Source: an uncultured Lachnospiraceae bacterium (GTDB lineage Bacteria; Bacillota; Clostridia; Lachnospirales; Lachnospiraceae). From it: a stretch of 5,852 nucleotides of DNA. Under the pieces are notes generated by a model. The model saw only the letters and a program-made list of their open reading frames with translations. It ran no database searches and was not told where the DNA came from. Made by a program: the position numbers and the translations under genes. Shown here piece by piece: positions 1 through 5,852 of this stretch. Location of the stretch: contig CAMNFX010000095.1 in the NCBI GenBank assembly GCA_946537585.1, forward strand, positions 1 to 5,852. Reading direction: 5' to 3'. The first letter of the stretch is position 1, and every line of letters starts with the position of its first letter.

Positions 1-23
1 GCTTTTTCTAACTATTATCAATT

Positions 24-1406
24 ATGTATCAATTAGACTTTCAGAAACCAATTCATGTACATTTTATAGGGATCGGCGGCATCAGCATGTCCGGTCTTGC
101 GGAGATCCTTCTTTCGGAAGGCTTTACGGTCAGCGGATCCGATATGAAGGCATCCGAGCTGACGGAAAACCTTGAGCAAAAGGGCGCGAAGATCATCATC
201 GGCCAGAAAGCGGAGAACATCGAGTCTCCGGATCTTGTGGTCTATACGGCGGCGATCCGGCCCGATAACCCGGAGTTTCAGGCGGCCGTTGAGAAGGGCA
301 TTCCCATGCTCAGCCGCGCTGACCTTCTCGGAGAGCTGATGAACAATTACAGCGAGGCGGTCAATATTGCCGGCACCCACGGCAAGACCACGACGACCTC
401 CATGATCACCAACATTCTGCTCGAAGCCTCCAAGGACCCGACAGTGAGCGTAGGCGGCAGCCTTGATTCGATCGGCGGCAATGTCCGCATCGGCAGCTCC
501 GACCTCTTTGTGGCGGAAGCCTGCGAGTATACCAACAGCTTCTTAAGCTTCCATCCGACCATTGCGGTCATTCTGAATGTTGAGGCGGATCACCTGGATT
601 TCTTCAAGGACATCGACGACATCCGGCAGAGCTTCCGCAGATTTGTCGGAAAGCTTCCGCAGGATGAACGCGGTCTGCTCGTTCTGAACGGAGACATTAA
701 GGATCCCGGATACTTTACGGAAGGCATGGGCTGCAGCGTGGTGACCTTCGGTTCATCTGCCGGCTGCGACTACTCCGCAAAGGATATTGTATTTGATGAG
801 CTTGCGAGAGCATCCTACACATTGCTTTACCACGGCAAAGAGGCGGGAAGGGTCACACTCGGGGTGCCCGGAGAACACAACGTGTACAACTCGCTTGCAG
901 CCATTGCCGTGGCGGACCGTCTTAAGATCAGCAGAGAGCTGACCTTACAGGGACTCAAGTCCTATACCGGCGTCCGGAGACGTTTTGAATATAAGGGCAA
1001 AGTGAATGGCTTTACCATTGTGGACGATTACGCGCATCATCCCCAGGAGATCACGGCGACACTTTCCGCCGCCGCCCTCTACCCGCACAGAAAGGTCCAT
1101 GTGATCTTCCAGCCGCATACCTACACGAGGACGAAGGCGCTGCTGCCCGAGTTTTCCGAGGCGCTGAAAGCTGCGGACGAGGTGATCCTGGCGGATATCT
1201 ATGCCGCACGCGAGAAGAATACGATCGGCATCAGCTCCGAGGACCTCTGTGATCTGATCAACCAAAACGGAGGCCATGCAGTATATTACCCGACATTCCA
1301 GAAAATAATACAATACGTTCTGGAGACCGTTGAACCCGGCGATTTGTTGATAACTATGGGTGCCGGAAACGTCGTAGATATCGCAGATCAGCTGATTTCC
1401 GAATAG
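24..1406 (+). CDS. murC: UDP-N-acetylmuramate--L-alanine ligase (MurC)
   Basis: Cytoplasmic ATP-dependent ligase that joins L-alanine to UDP-N-acetylmuramate, the first step in building the peptidoglycan stem peptide. The 460 aa length is normal for MurC. The N-terminal Rossmann-like UDP-binding domain starts with HFIGIGGISMSGLA (residues 13-26). The central Mur ligase domain has the P-loop GTHGKTTTT (117-125), EACEY (165-169), and NVEADHLDFF (185-194). Further conserved blocks are GEHNVYNSLAA (283-293), GVRRRFEYKG (316-325), DDYAHHP (334-340), FQPHTYTRT (362-370) and a C-terminal MGAGNV (445-450). The ATG at 24 is needed because the next Met (residue 22) lies inside the GIGGI motif; no Shine-Dalgarno sequence is visible in the 23 bases before it. 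A terminator follows the stop closely, so the gene probably ends its own transcript. Intact, with no missing motif. Confidence 0.97.
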   Translation: MYQLDFQKPIHVHFIGIGGISMSGLAEILLSEGFTVSGSDMKASELTENLEQKGAKIIIGQKAENIESPDLVVYTAAIRPDNPEFQAAVEKGIPMLSRADLLGELMNNYSEAVNIAGTHGKTTTTSMITNILLEASKDPTVSVGGSLDSIGGNVRIGSSDLFVAEACEYTNSFLSFHPTIAVILNVEADHLDFFKDIDDIRQSFRRFVGKLPQDERGLLVLNGDIKDPGYFTEGMGCSVVTFGSSAGCDYSAKDIVFDELARASYTLLYHGKEAGRVTLGVPGEHNVYNSLAAIAVADRLKISRELTLQGLKSYTGVRRRFEYKGKVNGFTIVDDYAHHPQEITATLSAAALYPHRKVHVIFQPHTYTRTKALLPEFSEALKAADEVILADIYAAREKNTIGISSEDLCDLINQNGGHAVYYPTFQKIIQYVLETVEPGDLLITMGAGNVVDIADQLISE

Positions 1407-1523
1407 TTATCCACTTTATCCACAGAGCTGTACACAATTATGTAAAATGGCTCTGTGGATTTTCTTTTGCCCGAAAATCCCATATATTGCGTGATCATCT
1501 GCAAAATATCCACTTTGTCCACA
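1407..1523. promoter_or_regulatory. DnaA-box-like cluster (five 9-mers)
   Basis: Seen directly: TTATCCACT (1407-1415) abuts a perfect TTATCCACA (1416-1424). AAATCCACA lies on the minus strand at 1454-1462. ATATCCACT (1506-1514) abuts TTGTCCACA (1515-1523). Against the well-known bacterial DnaA box TTATCCACA these match 8, 9, 7, 7 and 8 of 9 positions. The two head-to-tail pairs agree at 16 of 18 bases and start 99 bp apart. The cluster sits immediately upstream of two replication-initiation genes. Inference: DnaA may bind here to regulate those genes or as an accessory titration site. The boxes near 1416-1424 and 1454-1462 overlap a terminator stem, so their inverted symmetry is partly explained by the hairpin. 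Confidence 0.55.
1418..1468 (+). terminator. Rho-independent terminator after murC
   Basis: A perfect 11-bp inverted repeat, ATCCACAGAGC (1418-1428) and GCTCTGTGGAT (1450-1460), can extend inward by two G-U pairs and one A-U pair, leaving a loop of about 15 nt. It is followed at once by TTTTCTTTT (1460-1468), a U-rich tail in the RNA. It begins 11 bases after the murC stop and would end murC transcription. The downstream genes therefore need a separate promoter or read-through. Confidence 0.8.
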
Positions 1524-1550
1524 ACTTATTTATGGTAACCGTGGAGCTAT

Positions 1551-1578
1551 TTTCAATTTAAAATGCCTGTGATAAGAT
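1551..1578 (+). promoter_or_regulatory. Weak candidate promoter for the DnaD-domain gene
   Basis: Because a terminator lies upstream, a promoter is expected in 1469-1600. The best candidate near the gene is an extended -10-like TGTGATAAG (1568-1576), or the alternative -10 TAAGAT (1573-1578) with a poor -35 TTTCAA (1551-1556) 16 bp upstream. Transcription would start near 1585, giving a leader of about 26 nt that contains the GGAG ribosome site. A second -10-like hexamer, TATATT (1483-1488), would place the second DnaA-box pair just downstream of its start point. Neither has a convincing -35, so the exact site is uncertain. Confidence 0.3.
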
Positions 1579-1597
1579 ATGCGCGAAGGGATTTTAT

Positions 1598-1601
1598 GGA
1601 G
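1598..1601 (+). promoter_or_regulatory. Ribosome binding site of the DnaD-domain gene
   Basis: GGAG lies 9 bases before the ATG at 1611. It supports that start over the ATG at 1596, which meets a stop codon after one further codon. Confidence 0.7.
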
Positions 1602-1610
1602 TAGTACAAG

Positions 1611-2396
1611 ATGAGTTATACTGATCTTTTTCAAATAGACGCAACAGTTGTTGCCAATGAATTTTTAGATAAATACATGCCCCAGGCCAACGGTGATTAC
1701 GTGAAGGTATATCTTTACCTTCTGAAGAACCGCGTCAACGGTATCGATGTGGAGACGATCGCCGAGCAGCTTCAGCTGACGGAGGGTGACGTCCGCCGTG
1801 CGATCCGCTACTGGGAGGAGCAGGGGATCGTTTCCGTGGGTGAGGCCTCTCAGGAAAAGGAAGAGGAGGCTTTGGCAAAGCCGGCCGTGAAGCAGTCCGC
1901 AAAGTCTGCACAGCAGGAATCCGGGGATGACTCTGCCCTTTCGAAGGCGAAGGAAGAGGCAGAGCTTCGCAGCCACTATAAAAAGGCGGAGGGAAAGGAA
2001 GCCCTCGACCGCCTGCAGGAAGACTCTGAATTCGGCGAGCTTCTTTTTATTGTGCAGAAATACCGCTCCAAGATCCTCAACGAGCGCGAGGAGCAGATCC
2101 TGGCATACCTTTACGACGGGCTGAAGCTCCCGGTCGATGTGCTGGATTATCTCGTTTCCTACTGTGTGGAGGCGGGGCACAACAATATGAGCTACATCGA
2201 AAAGACCGGTCTTGACTGGGCACGCAGGGGGATCCGTGACGTACGCTCCGCCAGACAGCGCACGAAGGAATTCGATGCGGTCCGTGAGGAGAGGAACGCC
2301 AGGAAGACGGCGGCTTCGAGCCGGCAGGGGATGACCCGCGATACTGATCTGGATGCACAGCTTCTCGACCGGATCATTCAGAGGAAGATGGTATAA
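1611..2396 (+). CDS. DnaD-domain replication initiation protein
   Basis: 261 aa protein of the Firmicute DnaD/DnaB primosome family, which binds DNA and helps bring the replicative helicase and its loader to the origin or to restarting forks. The N-terminal winged-helix part (about residues 1-76) has the typical FLDKYMPQANGDYVKVYLYL opening, a helix-turn-helix (IDVETIAEQLQLTEGDVRRAIRYW) and a closing strand (QGIVSV). A low-complexity linker rich in E, K, A, Q and S covers about 77-138. The C-terminal DnaD-like (DnaB_2) domain covers about 140-208 and ends in YIEKTGLDWARRGI, which matches the family's YxxxxxxxW signature (Y195, W203). A basic tail follows (about 209-261). The GGAG at 1598 sets the start. 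The stop codon shares a base with the next gene's start, so the two are probably translated together. Whether it is the orthologue of B. subtilis DnaD cannot be decided from this window. Confidence 0.9.
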   Translation: MSYTDLFQIDATVVANEFLDKYMPQANGDYVKVYLYLLKNRVNGIDVETIAEQLQLTEGDVRRAIRYWEEQGIVSVGEASQEKEEEALAKPAVKQSAKSAQQESGDDSALSKAKEEAELRSHYKKAEGKEALDRLQEDSEFGELLFIVQKYRSKILNEREEQILAYLYDGLKLPVDVLDYLVSYCVEAGHNNMSYIEKTGLDWARRGIRDVRSARQRTKEFDAVREERNARKTAASSRQGMTRDTDLDAQLLDRIIQRKMV

Positions 2397-3397
2397 TGGC
2401 ACTGACCAGAGAACAATATGATGAGATCATGAGGGTCCTGAGCAGCCGCCGCAGCGCGGCGCTCGCCCGGCAGCAGCTAAAGCAGGAAGCGGTGGAGAGC
2501 CGTCTTCCTGCTGTTCGCGATTTAAACGTAAAAATATCCGCCCTCTCCCAAAGGGAGGCGGAGGCACGCATCCGGAAGGACCGCGAAAAAGCTGCCGGCC
2601 TGAAGGAAGAAAGAAAGCGCCTCATAAAGGAGAAGGAGGAGCTTTTAAAGCGCGCGGGCGTCGATCCCGATTATGCGAAGGTGCAGTACTACTGCAGCAT
2701 CTGCAGGGATACAGGGTACCATGACAATGAAAAATGCGGATGCATGCGGCAGCTTGAATCGGAACTCTTAAACCGCGAAGCCGGACTCCCGGAGCTTCTG
2801 AAACGGGAAAACTTTTCCACCTTTGATATCGGCGTGTTTGATGACCGGATGCCGATCTCAGAGCTGATGCCCGGGCGCAGGGTCACACAGCGCGAATACA
2901 TGCGTACGGACATTCTGCCCGTTGTCCGGAGCTTCCTGATCGGCTTTGAGGAACCGGGAAGCCACAACCTCCTGATGATCGGTCCGCCCGGCACCGGAAA
3001 GACTTTTCTTTGCAACTGCATTGCCAGAAGGCTCATCGAACGCCAGCACACCGTGATCTATGAGCGCGCGGACCGGCTCTTCTCCGCCATGGTGAAGGAA
3101 AACTTCGCCAGAGAGAAAAATGAGGCCATGCAGCAGCGCTTTGAGCGCGTTGAAAGCTGCCGTCTTCTGGTGCTTGACGATCTTGGCACGGAATTTATGA
3201 CGGAATATACAAAAACAGAGCTGTTTTCCCTAATTTCCAATAGACTTTCCGCAGGGTTATCAACTATAATATCATCGAACCTGACGCTGAATCAGATCAA
3301 GAACATTTACAGCGAAAGGATCTCCTCAAGGCTGATGGGAGAGTATCAGCTTCTCCGGTTCTTCGGTGCAGATCTTCGCACCGCCCGGGCACGTTAG
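2396..3397 (+). CDS. dnaC: DnaC/DnaI-type AAA+ helicase loader
   Basis: 333 aa ATPase expected to load the hexameric replicative helicase onto DNA. The N-terminal part (1-88) is helical and highly charged, with coiled-coil character at about 45-88, and probably contacts the helicase. A cysteine cluster, C100-x2-C103-x10-C114-x-C116, fits a zinc site like that of DnaI-type loaders. The AAA+ domain has Walker A GPPGTGKT (196-203), Walker B LLVLDDLGTE (257-266), a sensor-1-like STIISSNLT (289-297) and the arginine-bearing YSERISSRL (305-313). The start ATG overlaps the previous stop (TAATG), with GAGG at 2381-2384 as ribosome site inside the upstream gene. IstB transposition helpers share this fold, but there is no transposase here and the DnaD partner argues for replication. 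The symbol follows common usage; functionally it is closer to dnaI. Confidence 0.9.
   Translation: MALTREQYDEIMRVLSSRRSAALARQQLKQEAVESRLPAVRDLNVKISALSQREAEARIRKDREKAAGLKEERKRLIKEKEELLKRAGVDPDYAKVQYYCSICRDTGYHDNEKCGCMRQLESELLNREAGLPELLKRENFSTFDIGVFDDRMPISELMPGRRVTQREYMRTDILPVVRSFLIGFEEPGSHNLLMIGPPGTGKTFLCNCIARRLIERQHTVIYERADRLFSAMVKENFAREKNEAMQQRFERVESCRLLVLDDLGTEFMTEYTKTELFSLISNRLSAGLSTIISSNLTLNQIKNIYSERISSRLMGEYQLLRFFGADLRTARAR
3241..3270 (+). promoter_or_regulatory. Candidate promoter inside the loader gene
   Basis: TAGACT (3241-3246, 4 of 6 to TTGACA) and a perfect TATAAT (3265-3270) are separated by 18 bp, a normal sigma-A arrangement. It lies in an AT-rich dip of an otherwise GC-rich gene, where the codons TTA TCA ACT ATA ATA TCA are unlike the usual choices around it. 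Transcription would begin near 3277 and give the PRPP synthetase gene a leader of about 186 nt. ATA-ATA codon pairs also occur elsewhere in the window, so chance is possible. Confidence 0.35.
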
Positions 3398-3462
3398 AGT
3401 TTTACCCGTACGAGAGATACAAGCATATATTTAACGATTGACTGATAAAGGGGACAGGATCG

Positions 3463-4719
3463 ATGAATGACCATGAGCAGATTTTAAAGCCGGACAAGGC
3501 CGCCGCAGGGATCAGTCCGGAATTTACAAAAGCGAGTGATATTGAGAAAGAGACCGTGCCGGTCGGCCCGATCGGGCTGATTGCTCTGAAGGGCACGGAG
3601 AATCTGGCGTCCATCATTGACTCATTTTTAGTGTCCTGGCGCCAGGAACGCGGCGTGGAAGAGCGGCAGAGCCTTCTGTTCGCGGGCTATGAGAAGGACA
3701 GCTACATTGTAAACGCGGAAACGACCCGCTTCGGCTCCGGTGAGGGCAAGGGCGTGATCCATGATGTTTCCCGCGGCGAGGACCTGTACTTCCTGGTGGA
3801 TGTGACCAATTACTCCATCAGCTACAAGGTCGGCGGCATCCGCAACCATTATTCCCCGGATGATCATTACCAGGACTTAAAGCGTCTGATTTCCGCATCT
3901 GCCGGCAAGGCGAAGCGTATGACCGTGATCATGCCCTTCCTCTATGAGGGACGGCAGCATAACCGCAGCGAACGGGAATCCCTTGACTGCGCGCAGATGC
4001 TCAAAGAGCTGGTCAGCATGGGCGTCCACAACATCATTACCTTCGACGCCAATGATCCGCGCGTGCAGAACGCGATCCCGCTGCACAGCTTCGATAACTT
4101 CTCGCCGACCTATCAGTACATCAAGGCGATGTGCCGAAACTACAGCGACATCGATTTCGATTCCGAGCATCTGACGGTCGTCAGCCCGGATGAGGGCGGC
4201 ATGCGCAGGGCGATCTATTTCGCGAACGTCCTCGGCGTGGATATGGGCATGTTCTACGTCCGCAAGGATTACTCCCAGGTGGTCAATGGAAAGAACCCCG
4301 TGATCGCCCATGAGTTCCTCGGCCCGGACGTGTCCGGCAGAGACGTGATCATCGTCGATGATATGATCTCCTCGGGCGATACGGTCCTCGATGTGGCGCA
4401 GCACTTAAAGGAGCGCAACGCGCGCCGTGTCTTCGCCTGCGTGACCTTCGGCCTGTTTACGAACGGACTTCATGAGTTTGATGAGGCCTACAAGAACGGC
4501 ATCATCGATAAGATCTTTACGACCAACCTGGTCTACCAGTCACCGGAGCTTCTTGCGAGAGAGTGGTACGCCAATGTCAACATGGGCAAGTACATTGCGC
4601 TGCTGATCGACCTTCTGAACCACGATTATTCGATCAGCAAGCTCTTAAATCCGACTGACCGGATCAACCGCCTGCTGACGGCCTACCGCGCAAAGAGAAA
4701 AGAGGATGCAGCACAATAA
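3463..4719 (+). CDS. prs: Ribose-phosphate pyrophosphokinase (long, divergent form)
   Basis: Predicted cytoplasmic enzyme making PRPP from ribose 5-phosphate and ATP, for purine, pyrimidine, histidine, tryptophan and NAD synthesis. It has 418 aa against about 315 in classical Prs. Two tandem phosphoribosyltransferase-like domains are visible. The first contains DVSRGEDLYFLVD (101-113) and MPFLYEGRQ (157-165, the counterpart of PYxxYARQ). The second contains SPDEGG (241-246), RK (267-268, around the usual catalytic Lys) and the PRPP loop DVIIVDDMISSGDT (294-307). Oddities: an N-terminal extension of about 34 residues, a C-terminal extension after about 357, and FDAND (194-198) where classical enzymes have the metal-binding DLH. 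AAGGGG (3448-3453) lies 9 bases before the ATG. The 65-bp spacer after the loader gene has no terminator, so co-transcription is likely. Family membership is secure; activity of this divergent form is inferred. Confidence 0.88.
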   Translation: MNDHEQILKPDKAAAGISPEFTKASDIEKETVPVGPIGLIALKGTENLASIIDSFLVSWRQERGVEERQSLLFAGYEKDSYIVNAETTRFGSGEGKGVIHDVSRGEDLYFLVDVTNYSISYKVGGIRNHYSPDDHYQDLKRLISASAGKAKRMTVIMPFLYEGRQHNRSERESLDCAQMLKELVSMGVHNIITFDANDPRVQNAIPLHSFDNFSPTYQYIKAMCRNYSDIDFDSEHLTVVSPDEGGMRRAIYFANVLGVDMGMFYVRKDYSQVVNGKNPVIAHEFLGPDVSGRDVIIVDDMISSGDTVLDVAQHLKERNARRVFACVTFGLFTNGLHEFDEAYKNGIIDKIFTTNLVYQSPELLAREWYANVNMGKYIALLIDLLNHDYSISKLLNPTDRINRLLTAYRAKRKEDAAQ

Positions 4720-5851
4720 GCTCTTTGGCAACAGAGTAAGAATCTACAGCTTTCTCCTGACCGTGCTCGTGATCTGGATCCACGCGGTGCAGCCTTCCGT
4801 GATCTACCCGGAGGGCTCCCCGTTTTCGGATCTCTGGATCACGGCGCAGCGGATGCTGGGAACAAACCTCGGACAGATCGCTGTTCCGGGGTTTTTTGTG
4901 ATCAGCGGATATCTGTTCTTCCGCGGGATGGGGGAGCAGGTTTGCGGCGCTCTTTCTTCCGGCGGATACGGTGTTTTACCGGAAAGCGTAAAAGCGGGAA
5001 ATGCAGCCGGAAGAGAGGACCATACTCTTTTTCGCTTTTTTATCCGCAAGTGGAAGAGCCGCGCGCGCTCCCTCCTGATTCCGTATCTGGTCTGGAATCT
5101 GATCTATTACCTGATCTACCTGGCAGCAGGACGGGCGGACCTTTCTCTTAAGACGGCATTTGAGAGTATTTTCCTCTACCGTTTCAATCCGGTATTCTGG
5201 TATCTGAAGCAGCTCATCCTCCTCACACTGCTGACGCCCCTTGTCTGGCTCCTTGTGCAGAATAGAAAGGCGGCTCCGCCTGCCCTGATCCTTTTATTCC
5301 TGCTTGCCGTATTCTACGACCTGCTTCCCTTCCATATCGTGAACGAGGACGCCTTCCTGTATTATGCCATCGGCGCCGCTGCAGCATTTCACCTCAGGGA
5401 AGCGGTGGAAGCTGATCCTGCAGAAAAAAGCACCTGCCATACTGAAAAAAGCTGGCTTGGGTGCTTTATGGCGACATTCTTCTTATATATAATACTGCAG
5501 ATCCTTGGAAGCCAGACCGGTCTTTACGGACTGCTGCATCCGACAGTCGCTGCTGCGATCGGCTGCCGCATCTTCGGGCTGATCAGCCTCTGGGCACTGC
5601 TCAGGGTATTACGGGCAGGAAGATCCACGCCCGCTTGTATGGAATACAACTTCTTTACCTATGCGACCCACTACCTGGTCCTAAGAGCTGTACAGCATGC
5701 GGCAGCATTTGCAGGGGAAAGCGCTCTTATCTCCCTCACGCTGTACATCCTGATGCCTGCTATCTGCATAGCGGTAAGCGTGTGCACGGGGCGGTTCCTT
5801 CAGCGGCATGCCCCGCGGCTCTTCTCGCTGCTCGTCGGCGGGAGGACCTGA
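4706..5851 (+). CDS. Acyltransferase-3 family membrane protein
   Basis: 381 aa multi-pass membrane protein of the acyltransferase 3 (OafA/WecH-like) family, which moves acetyl or other acyl groups onto surface polysaccharides, lipids or peptidoglycan. About ten membrane segments can be seen, near residues 11-29, 55-72, 122-140, 165-184, 190-207, 215-229, 250-267, 278-299, 317-335 and 342-362. Family hallmarks are His26 in the first segment (VIWIHAVQP), PGFFVISGYLFFRG (61-74), the basic stretch FIRKWKSRARSLLIPYLVW (112-130), FWYLKQLILL (164-173) and the late NFFTYATHYLVL (315-326). The loops at about 75-111 and 231-249 are hydrophilic and look variable. The start lies 14 bases inside the preceding gene; AAGAG (4693-4697) is a plausible ribosome site, and no other in-frame start precedes the first membrane segment. 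The stop TGA is one base before the window end. The acyl donor and acceptor cannot be told. Confidence 0.85.
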   Translation: MQHNKLFGNRVRIYSFLLTVLVIWIHAVQPSVIYPEGSPFSDLWITAQRMLGTNLGQIAVPGFFVISGYLFFRGMGEQVCGALSSGGYGVLPESVKAGNAAGREDHTLFRFFIRKWKSRARSLLIPYLVWNLIYYLIYLAAGRADLSLKTAFESIFLYRFNPVFWYLKQLILLTLLTPLVWLLVQNRKAAPPALILLFLLAVFYDLLPFHIVNEDAFLYYAIGAAAAFHLREAVEADPAEKSTCHTEKSWLGCFMATFFLYIILQILGSQTGLYGLLHPTVAAAIGCRIFGLISLWALLRVLRAGRSTPACMEYNFFTYATHYLVLRAVQHAAAFAGESALISLTLYILMPAICIAVSVCTGRFLQRHAPRLFSLLVGGRT

Positions 5852-5852
5852 T

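Noticed and set aside
1309..1314. TACAAT -10-like hexamer near the end of murC
   Set aside because: The -35 partner is poor, and a strong terminator lies between it and the next gene.
1407..1610. The gap as the chromosomal replication origin
   Set aside because: In Firmicutes the origin normally lies beside dnaA/dnaN, which are absent here; there is no clear run of DnaA-trio repeats beside an AT-rich unwinding element. A regulatory or accessory role is simpler.
1665..2402. 245-codon open frame on the minus strand opposite the DnaD-domain gene
   Set aside because: No recognisable domain or family motif, and it mirrors a well-supported gene; long antisense frames arise easily from GC-rich codon use.
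2396..3397. The loader gene as an IstB-type insertion sequence helper
   Set aside because: There is no transposase gene or terminal inverted repeats; the N-terminal charged region, cysteine cluster and DnaD partner fit a replication loader.
3438..3443. TTGACT, a near-consensus -35, just before the PRPP synthetase gene
   Set aside because: Its -10 would fall inside the coding sequence, after the ribosome site and start codon.
3877..4404. 175-codon minus-strand open frame rich in His, Asp and Ile
   Set aside because: Its unusual composition is the mirror image of common codons in the PRPP synthetase gene; there is no sign of independent coding.
5423..5452. Two copies of GAAAAAAGC 21 bp apart, resembling slippery frameshift sites
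   Set aside because: In both, the A-run is not in the A-AAA-AAG phase needed for -1 slippage, and the reading frame continues normally; both simply encode Glu-Lys-Ser in a hydrophilic loop.
5488..5493. Perfect TATAAT inside the acyltransferase gene
   Set aside because: No acceptable -35 at 16-18 bp (the best is TTTATG, 3 of 6), and no downstream gene in the window for it to serve.

Overview
The window carries five complete protein-coding genes, all on the + strand and packed into about 5.8 kb, with one substantial intergenic gap (1407-1610). Gene content and protein style point to a Firmicute of class Clostridia, most likely a Lachnospiraceae-type gut anaerobe. The reasons are a DnaD-domain protein paired with a DnaI/DnaC-type helicase loader carrying a cysteine cluster, a long (418 aa) divergent ribose-phosphate pyrophosphokinase, Shine-Dalgarno-led starts, and moderately high GC in the genes against AT-rich gaps. 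The taxonomic call is inference from these features.

Layout: murC (24-1406, peptidoglycan precursor ligase) ends in a strong intrinsic terminator (1418-1468). The gap after it is AT-rich and holds a cluster of DnaA-box-like 9-mers: two head-to-tail pairs whose first bases lie 99 bp apart, plus one inverted box. One perfect TTATCCACA forms part of the 5' arm of the terminator stem. A weak candidate promoter lies just before the next gene. Then come a DnaD-domain replication protein (1611-2396) and an AAA+ helicase loader (2396-3397), joined by a TAATG stop/start overlap. After a 65-bp spacer follows the PRPP synthetase-like gene (3463-4719), whose end overlaps by 14 bp the start of a multi-pass acyltransferase-3 family membrane protein (4706-5851).

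How they fit together: the DnaD and DnaC/DnaI-type proteins are the pair expected to help load the replicative helicase after DnaA opens an origin. The DnaA-box cluster directly upstream of them suggests that DnaA may control their expression, or that the gap is a DnaA-titrating or accessory site. The PRPP synthetase feeds nucleotide synthesis. The acyltransferase probably modifies a cell-surface or exopolysaccharide molecule. A promoter-like sequence inside the 3' part of the loader gene (TAGACT, 18 bp, TATAAT) could give the last two genes their own transcript. There are no mobile elements, RNA genes, CRISPR arrays or broken genes in the window. It looks like core chromosome, and its most interesting part is the 204-bp gap.
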